A stretch of 64,000 nucleotides of DNA from Adenophora triphylla var. japonica (taxonomy: Eukaryota; Streptophyta; Magnoliopsida; Asterales; Campanulaceae). Positions 23,076 through 34,000 of the stretch are shown one piece after another; the first letter of the stretch is position 1, and every line of letters starts with the position of its first letter. Position numbers and translations under genes: made by a program. The stretch spans positions 435,487-499,486 of the forward strand of contig JAFEMH010001290.1 of assembly GCA_022495995.1 (NCBI GenBank), in the 5' to 3' direction. The notes below the pieces were generated by a model. That model made no database searches and was not told the DNA's origin. It saw only the letters and a list, made by a program, of their open reading frames with translations.

Positions 23076-26000
23076 AAATCCAATAGCGTTCCTGTTGGCT
23101 TCGCCTCTTCCATACAAAACCTTGTCAAGACTTTCTCAACGTATTCTGCTTGTGAAAGAACCAACTTACCCCGACTCCCTATCCCGGTCAATCCGCATGC
23201 CCAAGATTTTTTTGGCCTCCCCCAAATCCTTCATCTCGAACCGTTCTGACAACTGAGCCTTCAATCTGTTTACCTCTCTACTGCTAGAGCCCGCTATTAG
23301 CATGTCGTCCACATATAACAATGAATTCATCAAACTTTCTGTACCACTGCCTAGGAGCTTGTTTAAGGCCATACAAGCTCTTAGTCAATCTGCAAACTAG
23401 CTCCTCGCTACCCTTAGACAAGTAACCCTCTGGCTGTACCATGTAAATTTCTTCCTCCAAGTCCCCATGAAGAAAGGCTGTCTTCACATCCATATGTTCA
23501 AGCAACAAGTTGTCCGCCACTACTATCCCCAGAACCATTCTGATAGTGGTCATCTTCACAACCGGAGTGAATACCTCGGTGTAGTCAATACCGTACTTTT
23601 GCTGAAACCCTTTTACAACCAGTCTTGCCTTGTAACGCTTGCTACCGTCTGCTTCCTCCTTGATCCTGTAAACCCACTTGTTATGCAGCACCTTCTTCCC
23701 CTTAGGCAGTCTAGTCAACTCCCAAGTTTTGTTGGCCTTCAATGAGTCCATCTCATCATCCATCGCAGCTTTTCACTTGTTACAAAGTGCACTACGAACA
23801 GCCTCCGCATAACATTCCGGTTTCCCATTATCTGTCAACAACAAATAATAATTGGATGGAGTATACCTGTCAGGCGATCCACGCAATCTGCTGGATCTAC
23901 GCAGCGGAATATCCGGTTCTGGAGTATGTGGTTCATTATCAGTGACCTCCTGACCATGGTCAACATGAACTGTTCTGCTCTCACCCGAGTCTGGAATATC
24001 CACCTCTACAACCTCCGGTTCCGAACTAGTGTCATCAGATGCCCCCTTTCTGTCCTTGTACAATACCTGTTCATTGAATACCACATCTCGACTACGAATA
24101 ATTCTATGATTTTGGTCATCCCAAAACTTATACCCGAAGTCATCCCCGCCATACCCAATAAACGTACACTTAACAGATTTTGCATCTAATTTAGTTCTCT
24201 CAAATGAGAATCAACATGAACATAAGAAACGCAGCCAAATATGCGAAGAAAGGACAGATTTACCTGCTTGCCACTCCAAGCTTCCTCTGGAATTCCATTC
24301 CCCAATGGTACCGATGGTCCCCGATTGATCAAGAAAGCCGCCGTGTCAACTGCATATGCCCAAAACGTCTTCGGAACTCCACACTTCAATATCATACTTC
24401 TAGCCCGCTCATTCAATGTTCTGTTCATCCTCTCTGCTACCCCGTTGAGTTGTGGTGTCCGCTTTGGAGTCTTCTCCATACGAATAGCATTCGCAGCACA
24501 ATATTCCCTAAACTCCCCGAGCTCATACTCCCCACCATTGTCTGATCTCAAGCACTTAAGCTTAAGTCCCGTCTGATTCTCCACCAAAGCCCTCCCCTTC
24601 TTGAATACCTCGAAAGCTTCATCTTTCCCCTTCAAGAAATAGACCCAGACCTTCCTTGTAGAATCATCAATAAAAGTCATGTAATATGACGCACCATCCA
24701 GAGACGTTACCGGAGATGGTCCCCACAAGTCCGTGTGAACCAATTCTAGCTTTGCTTCCCTCAAATCCCTACCTGTCCTCGAGAAATTATTTCTCCCCTG
24801 TTTGCCAAACATACAATCTTCGCAGATCCCCACGTTGACTGTCTTCAAACCCGGTAGTAGTCCCTTTGAACAAAGCACCTTCATCCCCGTCTCACTCATG
24901 TGACCCAATCGACAGTGCCACAAATCAGTATCACCCTTGGCTGCCGCCACCGCAATACTATCCTTGGTGTTGTTTGCCAAATACAATGTACCCTCCTTAT
25001 TACCCCAAGCGATCTCACAATCCTCCTTGGTAATAACCCAGTTCCTGCAGCCGAATGTCACCTTGTAACCTTCTTCGTCCAACTGCCCAACTGAAAGTAG
25101 GTTCTTTTTCAAACCCGGAATGTGCCTGACCCCGTTCAGATGCAAGACCTTCCCGTCCGATGCTCCTATTCTGACATTCCCCTTCCCCTTGATTTCCAAA
25201 GGCTCGCCATCCGCCAGATAGACCTTACCGAAATCACCGGAAGTGTAATTCTCCATCTCTTCCTTATGCCCGCAAGAGTGGAATGATGCCCCCGAATCCA
25301 GCACCCATGATTCTAGTGCACTACTAACACTCGTAGACCGCACATCATCACCTTCGACTGTTACATTCACCGAATTGCCCTTACGATTTGGACAATCCCT
25401 CTTGAAGTGTCCCAATTCCTTACAATGATAGCACTGAACAGATCCCTTTGCAACCTTTGGTTTGTCTTTGGTCTCCCCGGCTTTGCCCTTACCACTCACC
25501 ACGTTCTTCCTAGATTCGGTTCTCCCTTGTTTGCTAGTACCCGACTTTCCCTTGCTAGTAGTAGCTAAAGCCGATCCCGAAGCACTCGATGTCCCCAAAT
25601 TCTTCGTGTGATTTTCTTCGGCCAAAAAAAAGTCTTTAACATCATCATACTTCAATTTCTTCTTACCTGCTGAAGCATTGATCGCTCTCACCGTTCCGCT
25701 CCAACTTGCTGGTAAAGAAGCTAGCAACAAGCATGCATGAACCTCATCATCGAACTTGATCTCCACCGCAGTCAATGAGTCTATAACATCCATAAACTCA
25801 TCGATGTGTTTGGCCAAGGATCCTCCCTCTTGCATCTTGAGACTACCCATCTTGCGTATCAAATCAACCTTATTTGCAGCAGATGGAGTTTCAAATCTCT
25901 CAGTAAGATAATTCAATAGCTCCTTGGTGGTTGTCGCCTTCTTGGTAGTCTTTGCAATCCACTTTGACAAAGTAGATCTGACCACCCCTAGGGCTTTTCG

Positions 26001-26159
26001 ATCCATGAGTTCCCATTCTTCCTGATCTTCTTCTTCCGGTTTGACACCCTTCAGAGGCTTATAGAGATCCTTGTTGTACAAGAGATCCTCAATCTGCATC
26101 CTCCAATATTCGTAGTCAGACCCATCGAATTTCTTAACCGCCTGTTTGTCCTTGCCCAT
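23076..26159 (-). pseudogene. Second Ty1/copia element, gag-pol with intact gag-PR-IN and broken RT
   Basis: The true start is the Met at 26159, just inside the primer-binding site. Residues from that Met: gag with a zinc knuckle CYHCKELGHFKRDC (243-256), protease DSGASFHS (288), integrase HHCC (H415, H420, C446, C449) and a DD35E core (D477, D540, E576). This resembles Tork/Tnt1-type elements. The frame is open for 657 codons, then breaks: a single-base deletion near 24183; a TGG-to-TGA nonsense at 23773; loss of ~90 bp between FDEF and YVDD in RT near 23320; and a single-base shift at 23166. YVDDMLIAG is present. Translation fades at 23076, so RNase H and the 3' LTR are missing. Confidence 0.85.
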
Positions 26160-26200
26160 TCTTGATTGCTTAGAACAACTCCCTTGATCTCGAACCAAGA

Positions 26201-26212
26201 GCTTTGATACCA
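26201..26212 (-). promoter_or_regulatory. copia primer-binding site
   Basis: The minus strand reads TGGTATCAAAGC, the initiator tRNA-Met-type site with a G-to-A change relative to TGGTATCAGAGC. It lies 2 bp inside the LTR end ...TTCACAACA at 26215. Confidence 0.8.
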
Positions 26213-26214
26213 GT

Positions 26215-26761
26215 TGTTGTGAATATGGCCCTCCACTACCAAGTAAACCTACAAGAACGATTAGAGCACACAAAACCAAGCATAAGAAATCAAAAGCAAA
26301 GAAAAGACACAGAAAATTGTTAACCCAGTTCACCAATTTGATTGGCTACGTCTGGGGGCACTACCAAGCCAGAATCTTGCACTATAATATGTAAATTTTG
26401 TGTTACAATGAGTCTAGGGGCGGAACACTGCTTAAATATATGTTAGAGGAACAAACCTAACCCTAGATGGACAAGGGAACCCGAAAATACGTCAAAAAAC
26501 GGGCCCAGAATTTTTTCACCCGACACATGGGCGGTCGCCCAAGTGCCCATGGGCGGTCGCCCAAGCCAAAAATTCCTCCGAGCCAAAACCTCTGTACACA
26601 TGCGCGGTCGCCCACAGCAATGAACAACAAACGATGAACCTACTGTGCAACTGGGCGGTCGCCCATCATCACCTGGGCGGTCGCCCATGACGACAGAACC
26701 TTCTGACGAATTTCTTCCCTTTTGCTCTGAAGTCTAATCCGGTTGGTCCTCTATCCCAACA
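26215..26761 (-). repeat. 5' LTR of the second copia element
   Basis: On the minus strand it starts TGTTGGGATAG (26761) and ends TTCACAACA (26215), with a TGTTG/CAACA terminal inverted repeat and ~547 bp length. GATCA follows directly at 26762 and also occurs at 22824, consistent with a 5-bp target-site duplication. It contains five copies of a GGGCGGTCGCCC palindrome (26529-26686). A TATATTTAAG-type TATA element on the minus strand near 26430 suggests leftward transcription. Confidence 0.85.
26529..26686. promoter_or_regulatory. Five phased GGGCGGTCGCCC palindromes in the copia LTR
   Basis: Copies at 26529-26540, 26551-26562, 26602-26613 (one mismatch), 26653-26664 and 26675-26686. Each has 5-bp arms GGGCG/CGCCC around GT. 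Start-to-start distances are 22, 51, 51 and 22 bp, a symmetric layout. They lie in the upstream (U3-like) part of the LTR. Possible protein-binding sites; inference only. Confidence 0.7.
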
Positions 26762-27008
26762 GATCACACACACGCACAAAACATACACTCCTCCCTCTCT
26801 CTACATTCTTATTATGTCATTCTTGTAAAAGTAGTCAAACTTTATACTTTTTCGTCTCAAAATAAATGTTAAAAAAAATTCAATTTGTTCTTTTTTAATG
26901 AAGAGTAAATTTGATTATTTTTTTTTAGTTATTCATTTTGAAATGGAGAAAGTAATAGTAATGATTATTGTATTTTCTTAAAATTGCAATAAAAATATTG
27001 TCTTGAAA
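26762..27008. repeat. Duplicated flank of the second copia element, right copy
   Basis: Right-hand counterpart of 22824-23072. It begins exactly after the LTR edge and continues into unique sequence at about 27009. Confidence 0.85.
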
Positions 27009-27779
27009 AATATAATTTATAAAAAGTAAATTATAAGTACTTCTTTTTTGGACAAACTGAAAAAGGGAGCCAGATTCATTTCGGGATTAAGGAAGTATTT
27101 GCTTTTACTAGAACAAAGTAGTCAGTGCAAACTATTGGATAACTCACACATTAGACAGAGAGAGTATTTGTTTACTAAAAAAGTTAAAAAAACTAATATA
27201 TTAGGATATGCTAGTTGTAATAATATGAACGAAAGCTATTTAATCCATACTGACCATATTTCTTAATGGATTGATAATGCCAAATAATATCCTTTGACAA
27301 TTGAGAGTTTATTGATAAGTTTTTAGTTGTTTGATCGTCGGAGTTGATCGTGTTTTTATTAGTTTAGTTGACAACTGAGAAATTGCTGATAAATTTTCAG
27401 TTGTTTGGTCTCTGAGTTGGTGGTGATCGAAATTGATTGTGTTATTAGTATTTTAGTTGACTTCTGAAAACTTACATATAAGTTATCAGTTGTTTGGTCG
27501 CCGGAGTTGATCGTGTTCTTATTAGTTTAATTGACAAATGAGAAATTACTGATAAGTTCTCAGATGTTTGGTCACCAGAGCAGTTGTCGGAGTGGTCGTC
27601 GTAGTAATTGATGGTCGTCGGAGTTTGGTCGTCGAAATTGGTGGTTGTCGGAGTTGTTGAGCGAGAAGGTGGGGAGGGGTGGCATAAGGTGTGGTGGTGG
27701 GAGAGAAAGTAAAATGACGAGTAAGGTGGACTTAGTAAATGATGAAAAGGGTGTACTCATTAAGGATATGTTTGTCCAT
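27009..27779. repeat. Diverged ~105-bp tandem repeats and GTCGTCGGAGTT-rich tract
   Basis: No gene. Between 27295 and 27575 there are three imperfect units of the form GTTGATCGTGTT...AGTTGACAAYTGAGAAATTRCTGATAAGTTCTCAGTTGTTTGGTC. These are followed by short GGTCGTCGGAGTTG repeats at 27590-27660. The rest is AT-rich. Confidence 0.6.
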
Positions 27780-27788
27780 TTGTTTGTT

Positions 27789-28283
27789 CAATGAGTAGGT
27801 CTGCTGAGAAACGCATTTCTCCATAACTATGGAGAAACGTGTTTTTAATAGCCAGAAGCTTTGCATTTGATATCCAGAAAAGAAAAAAAAATCCAAGGCC
27901 AAGACCAAAGCTTCTGGATATCCAGAAGCTTTGGGTTTGATATCCAGAAACTGTTAGGTGCATATCCAGAAGTATGTGAAATGTATATCCAGAAACTGTT
28001 AGGTGCATATCCGTAAAGCTGTTAGGTGCATATCCGTAAATGTGTTAGGGCATATCCAGAAATTGCTATTGAAGGTTTCTGGATATCCAGAAACCTTCAA
28101 ATGTATATCCAGAAACCATCAAATGAATATCCAGAAACATTTTGAAGGTTTCTGGATATTCATTTGAAGGTTTCTGGATATCACTTTCATAAGGTTTTGA
28201 ATATCCAGTTCATTGTCGCGCGACAAGTCGGGACCCGTTTCTCCATAACTTATGAAGAAACGCGTTTCTCCCTAGATTTTGGC
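27789..28283. mobile_element. Palindrome-rich fold-back MITE, copy 1
   Basis: Flanked by a 9-bp direct repeat TTGTTTGTT (27780-27788 and 28284-28292). The ends are inverted: GAGAAACGCATTTCTCCATAACTATGGAGAAAC at the left corresponds to CGTTTCTCCATAACTTATGAAGAAACGCG at the right. The interior is dense in TATCCAGAA and its complement, including perfect TTCTGGATATCCAGAA palindromes near 27909 and 28078, and TTGTCGCGCGACAA at 28213-28226. A 9-bp duplication fits a Mutator-type origin. No coding capacity. Confidence 0.75.
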
Positions 28284-28301
28284 TTGTTTGTTAGAGACTA
28301 T

Positions 28302-30271
28302 CAACTACAAGGAAAACCGAATTTAGAGACGGAAATTTAGAGACGGACGGAATCCGTAGCTAATTTGGCGACAGATTAGAGACAGAACCAAAAATCAGAG
28401 ACGGATTCGGATTTCGTCTCTAAATTAGAGACGGATTCATATTCCGTCTCTAATTCAGAGACGAAATATGAATCCGTCTCTAATTCAGAGACGGAATCTG
28501 AATCCGTCTCTAATTCAGAGACGGAATCCGAATCCGTCTCTAATTTAGAGACGAAATCTGATTCCGTCTCTAATTTAGAGACGGATTCAGATTCCATCTC
28601 TAAATTTTAGAGACGGGTTTTGTATCTCTCTCTAAAATAGAGACAGATTCAGAATTCGTATACCATTTTCACAAGATCGGGACACATTCTTTAAAGATTA
28701 AATTATTGTTATTGTTAATAAGTATTTTTTTTATAATTTATTAATATCAATTATTACTTAGGTATATTAATATTTCTTAAAAGTTTAAATTATTAAATTA
28801 TTATTAATAAATATAAAATAATTAAATTAATGAATATTATTATTAATTAATAATATTATTATTTTTGATGTTATGTATTATTACTAGTTATTATTAATAT
28901 TATTATTAATTATATAATAATAATTATTAATATATTCAGTTATATAATTGAATAATTAACAATAATATCATTATTAGTCTTATTATTAAGTATTATTACT
29001 AATTATATGATAATGTTATTATTCTTGATATTAGGCATATTACTATAACTAATATTTTGGGTAAATCAAATAAAAGCATGTAAATATTTTAGATAACTTT
29101 TTGTAAATTTCAGTAATAAAAAAAATTTAAAATATTTTTTCCTATTCAATAAAAAATAATAAAAATTTCTAATTATTATTAATACTATTATTAATATTAT
29201 TACTGATTATATAATTAATATTAATTAATTAATTAATAATTAATTAATAAATATTATTAATAATAAATATTATTATTCTTATTATTAGACATAAATATTT
29301 TAGTTAGTGTATAATATAAGTGTGAAATAGATATAAGTACGTGACGTGGCATTGTTTGATTGGATTTCAACATTTCACGCGGATTATGGCTCAAGGCAAA
29401 ATCTGACCGTTCAATACCTTCGATCAAACGGACCATATTATTCCAACCATTACCAAACTCCCACTCCCTATTTCACTCCTCATTTCTCTCTCTCTCCGTC
29501 ATTTTGAATTTTCAGAACCCAAACCCAGTTCGCCGTTCTCTCTCTCTCTCATTTCCCAGCTCCCTCACCGTCCCTTCAGAGCCTCCGCCGTCGCCGGAGC
29601 ATCTACTAATACCTTCGCCCTCCGTCACTCTCTCTATTTCTCTCCCTTCAACAAACCTATTATCTCTTCACCTTACGCCGCCACCACTACCGTCACCTCT
29701 CGCCGCCGTCACCCTTCGCCCTCCATCACTCTCTCTCTCTTTCTCCATTTGTAGTCTCTGTCGAACCTCGGTAGGAGCCAATCGAGGAGAAGGTGGAGAA
29801 GCAGTGGCAGATCCGGCAATAAATCAATCTTTAACACAAAATTGGGTTTGGTTTTTTAGTTTCTATTTTTCGATTTGATTGATTTTCGATTGTTTTCTTT
29901 GTTTGATCTGTTTTTCAATTTGTATTCCATTGTTGGGTTTGGTTTTTGGTGATGAATGCGGCGATGGTGGCGAATGCAGTGTGGTGGCGCCGGTGATGGT
30001 GGCGCCGGTGATTGAGACGGTGGTAGGGTTGCTGGTGGGACGGTGGTGTGTTGATGGTGGACCAGACGGCGCCGGTGAAGGTTCTTTGTTGGTGGAACCG
30101 TGGAAGTTTGTGAGAATTTGTTTGAGTATAAAAGAAGTTTAGGGATCAAAGTGTAATTATGAAATATCAAGGACTTATTTGAGATTAATAAAAATTAAGG
30201 GACTGATTTGAGAATAAAAAAATTAAGGGGATCGATTTAATATATATTTAAAAATATATATTAATATATTT

Positions 30272-30307
<36 letters not shown>

Positions 30308-30733
30308 AAATATATTAATATATATTTTTAAATATATATATAATTTATTTTTAAAAAAAATATCAATTTAGCTACAGAAATATCCGTCGCTAAAATGGTT
30401 CGAAAATAAAACGAGAATTTAAATAGAGACGAAAAATGCGCCAAGCTAATCAGACGGTCATATCTGTAGCTAATTTAGACACGGACATATCTGTCTCTAA
30501 TTTAGAGACGGACATATCTATCTCTAATTTAGAGACGGCCATATCTGTCTCTAAATTAGAGACGGATATATCCGTCTCTAAAATAGCTACAAAATAGCGA
30601 CGCCCAATTTAGCGACAAACCTGCACCCACGAAATAGCTACGGAACAAATTCGTAGCTAAACTCGATTTAGCTACGAAATCTTCATTTTAGCTACGAAAT
30701 TTGTCGTAGCTAAAATAAATTTTCCTTGTAGTG
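28302..30733. mobile_element. Non-autonomous CACTA-like transposon
   Basis: The right end is ...TTTTCCTTGTAGTG (complement CACTACAAGGAAAA). The left end is CAACTACAAGGAAAA, one base longer. A 3-bp duplication TAT flanks both sides (28299-28301, 30734-30736). Subterminal repeats are typical of CACTA elements: many GAGACGGA/TCCGTCTCTAA units at 28328-28630, and GAGACGGAYATATC plus TAGCTACGAAAT units at 30366-30720. No transposase is present. The middle holds AT-rich DNA and a captured-looking gene front at 29340-30140. Confidence 0.75.
29340..30140 (+). other. Gene-front-like segment inside the CACTA element
   Basis: CT-rich leader-type sequence (CTCTCTCTC runs at 29485-29560 and 29725-29745), then CCGCCG/TCGCCGG-rich sequence and a GGTGGCGCCGGTG-rich stretch. 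Composition contrasts sharply with the AT-rich surroundings. An open plus-strand frame (29360-29878) has Ser/Leu/Pro-rich content but no recognisable domain. It looks like a captured promoter and 5' exon of a host gene. Source unknown. Confidence 0.4.
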
Positions 30734-30738
30734 TATAT

Positions 30739-30822
30739 ACGGTAGAATTGATAATTCCATTTCTTAGGAGGTAGAGACTATATATGGTAGAATTGATAAT
30801 TCCATTTCTTAGGACGTAGTAT
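30739..30822. repeat. Short tandem duplication (~47 bp)
   Basis: GGTAGAATTGATAATTCCATTTCTTAGGA... occurs twice in succession just outside the CACTA right end. The following stretch to 31040 is AT-rich without features. Confidence 0.6.
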
Positions 30823-31040
30823 TAATTAGGATGAGGGACTATAGTAAATGCCTCGTATAATAATAATACTTCCGGACTAAATTTATATAAACATCTCACA
30901 AAATTTTGGTTTTAAATATATTCTATCTCGTTCAAAATACGTTTTGAAGCTTTCACAAATATTAAAAAAAAACAATTATTAATATGATGTTACGAATAAA
31001 GTATTAAATATGCCCACATTATTTGTGTCTCTCTCTTATA

Positions 31041-34000
31041 CAGTGGCGGATCTAGGATTTCTTAACTGCGGGTGCACAATTTACACTACATAACTTCATA
31101 CTAAAATTTTCCGTAACGCAATCTATTATACAATACAAAGAGGAAATAACTGCCTCTTATCTTTACATAAAAAGGGGTCAGGATTGAAAGTTAGGAATTG
31201 AATCCAATGGCTGATATTACTTTCCCCTCTCCCACAATCTCTTCTCTCCCTACCTCAACTGTCCGTCCCTAACTTCCCCTCTTTTTGCACCGGCGCACGC
31301 AGTAGTATTCCAAAAGCGGACGAACCTAACCTCTCTTCCAACTCCGGCCGAATTCTCGCCGATGAAATCACCTCATAGGTCACCGCTCCTCCATTCTTAC
31401 GATACAGCGCTCTGTATACAGCCAATCTCTCTCCGTCGCATCGTCTTCACCGCAGCCAATCTCTCTCCGTCGCATCGAAGGAATGAGTAAGTAATATTTT
31501 TACTACTCAATTTTTTTTCTTTCTCAAATCCGGCAATTTCTCCTCACCCACATGACCGATTCATCTCTTCCCCTAATCCTACTTCAATTACTAATAACCC
31601 AGTCAAAGAATCCTACTTCCATTGCTATAAACCCAGTCCAAAGAGAAGAGTTCCGGAGCCGCTGGGAACAATGGCCGTGTGTATGGCTGATGAGATGCCC
31701 TCGACCCTAATAATTCTCCCGGCGGTTGTCTACTCAGGTACCTCTCTCTACCCCTTCCTCTTTCCCACCTATTTGTGTTTGTGAAATGTTCTAGGGTACT
31801 GATCAATTAGGGAAAGCATATGTATATGCAATTCATTATTAAGTTACTCTCTTCGTCCCAAAAAACGAAAATTGGATATTCAATTTGGGACGTAAGTAAT
31901 ATAATCATTTTTTTTAAAGTGGGTACTATTGGAAACTTGGTGAAGTCGGGAGGTCTTATATGGGTTCAGATTGTTTCGAGGATTCTTCAACTTTGGAGTT
32001 TGACAATTAGTGAATTTGTTTTCAGTATAATGGGAGGATTGTTCAACCTATGGTTACATTTATTTTTCTGCCTTTTTTTCTTGAGTATTAGGGTGATTAG
32101 GGTACGATGAAGGTTGTTGAAGGATTTAGTTGGGGGATTTAGTTGGAAAGGACGGTAGTATTGGATTTGGTTCACAAGAGGTGGGATTGAGAGAGTGTTT
32201 ATAGGTATTACATGACACTGAAATTTAGGTGACTTCTATGGGTGGTATGGAGTTGGAGGAAGGGGATGGATGATGTGTTTAGGGTCAGTGGTTTTTGGAG
32301 AATGGCAAGGTTTTCGAGCCATTATGAGAAAATCTAGACAATCGGGAACTGAAGTGGGTTCACTAAGGTTGAAAAGCGAGGGAGGGAATAGGTTGGTAAC
32401 ACGTTGCTAAGTTGATACGTTAACTGTTCAGATTGCACATTTGGAGTAATTTCTCATATTCAATATCAGGAAGTGAAGTGGATTCACATTGACTATTGAT
32501 TGGAGGAATATATTTACCATTATCTATCACTTAGCTTTTATATATTTGTGAATATGCAGGCACTTTATCTGGCGATTTATTAGATTATGAAATGTAAAAT
32601 TGATATTGCACTAAACTTTCTTTCCCTACTTCTCTCATTTTGAATCTAAAGAGCTTTGTGTTGCTTTTATATGTTTCATGATGAACTATGTATAGTGTTG
32701 TAATCATTTTACACTCCAATGAATTCCAAAGTGCAGCACACCATTGTTTCTCCATTGTTCGAGCATGTCCTCTGCGAAGCTTTCTTCTTCATGCACAGTT
32801 CACTGCACCAATTTCGGTTATTTTTGTGTCTGTAACAAACAATTCTCAAGAATTTGGGCATTCCCCAAATTCAGTGTGGCTGAAATTTGGACAGTCCCCA
32901 AATTCATCTCGCAAAGCAGTTCAGGTATAGCTTAACCCCTCCGAAACTAATATTTGAATTGTACAAATGTTGTATTTGATGTTCTAGCTGTCGGGGGTCT
33001 GTTTTGTTCTACTGCATTTAACTTGGTGTGTGCATTTAAAAGTTTTCCAATGGCCAATCGGTTATACTTCTACTTCTCATTACAAAACATCATATTGTTG
33101 CACTTTGAAATGATAAGAACCGAGCAATCTCTTAGGTTTGTGGAAAGGATGGCAATCCAGTTAGAGGAAATTCAAGAAACATTGTAGACATTAGACAATT
33201 CATGCTGTTGGAGACACAAATTCATGATGTCAGAATACTATATATGGAAGTTGGTCACTCTTTGCTGCCAAATATTTTCAGATATTGCAAGTTGTTATCC
33301 ATGGTGAAGGCAACTGGGTACTAATTTGTTCAAGTTGTTCAAGGGGACCGGGGAATAATTTGTTTAACTTATAGACAATTAGAATTTGACTCCTTTTAAT
33401 TCCATGGATTACTTGAATCCTTTTTTGGTGTGTGGCTGCTTTAGGAAATGATGGTTGTAATATATTCATTGCCCTCTTCTTCTCTCTGTAACTCAGTAAC
33501 CTTCCTGCCATCTCTCACTCAAGATTGCAACATTATCAACATCAGATCATCTAGCAACATCGCACCATCATCGTCCATGCCAACCTCTGTTCGGTAAGAG
33601 TGTTTATTTTTAATATGAAATTTTTAACAGAAACTGTTATTTCTATGAGTGAAGTGCAGGGCTTTGAAGGTCTTACCGAATACTATTTCCATGAACTTGC
33701 TGTGTTGGTGCACTAGATATAAGGTTGTCTGCGGTATTGTTCTACTCTGCCTTAGCAACACATTTTAGTAAACGCTCCTCTAATAATTTGAATCTGTCAC
33801 AGTGTTCTTCAGGTAAGTTTTCTGTTTGCTGTATTTTTTACAATCCATCATAACCTTCTCATCGTGCCACTGTTTTTAAATTATCATTCCAGAGTTTATT
33901 GGGTGGATTTGTTAGGATCTGCATCAGGTACGTTTTCTCTGATTCTCTCTTTCCTCGGTCTATCTAATTACTGTATTTTAATAGACTGATTTATCTTCTT

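Noticed and set aside
23467..24576. Plus-strand frames opposite the second copia element
   Set aside because: Shadows of gag-pol; no motifs of their own.
26160..26336. 59-codon hydrophobic N-terminal extension of the copia gag frame
   Set aside because: It lies in the LTR and across the primer-binding site, so it is not part of the mature element's coding sequence; openness looks accidental.
28376..28597. Frame with repeated ESVSELETDSD peptide
   Set aside because: Direct consequence of CACTA subterminal GAGACGGA repeats.
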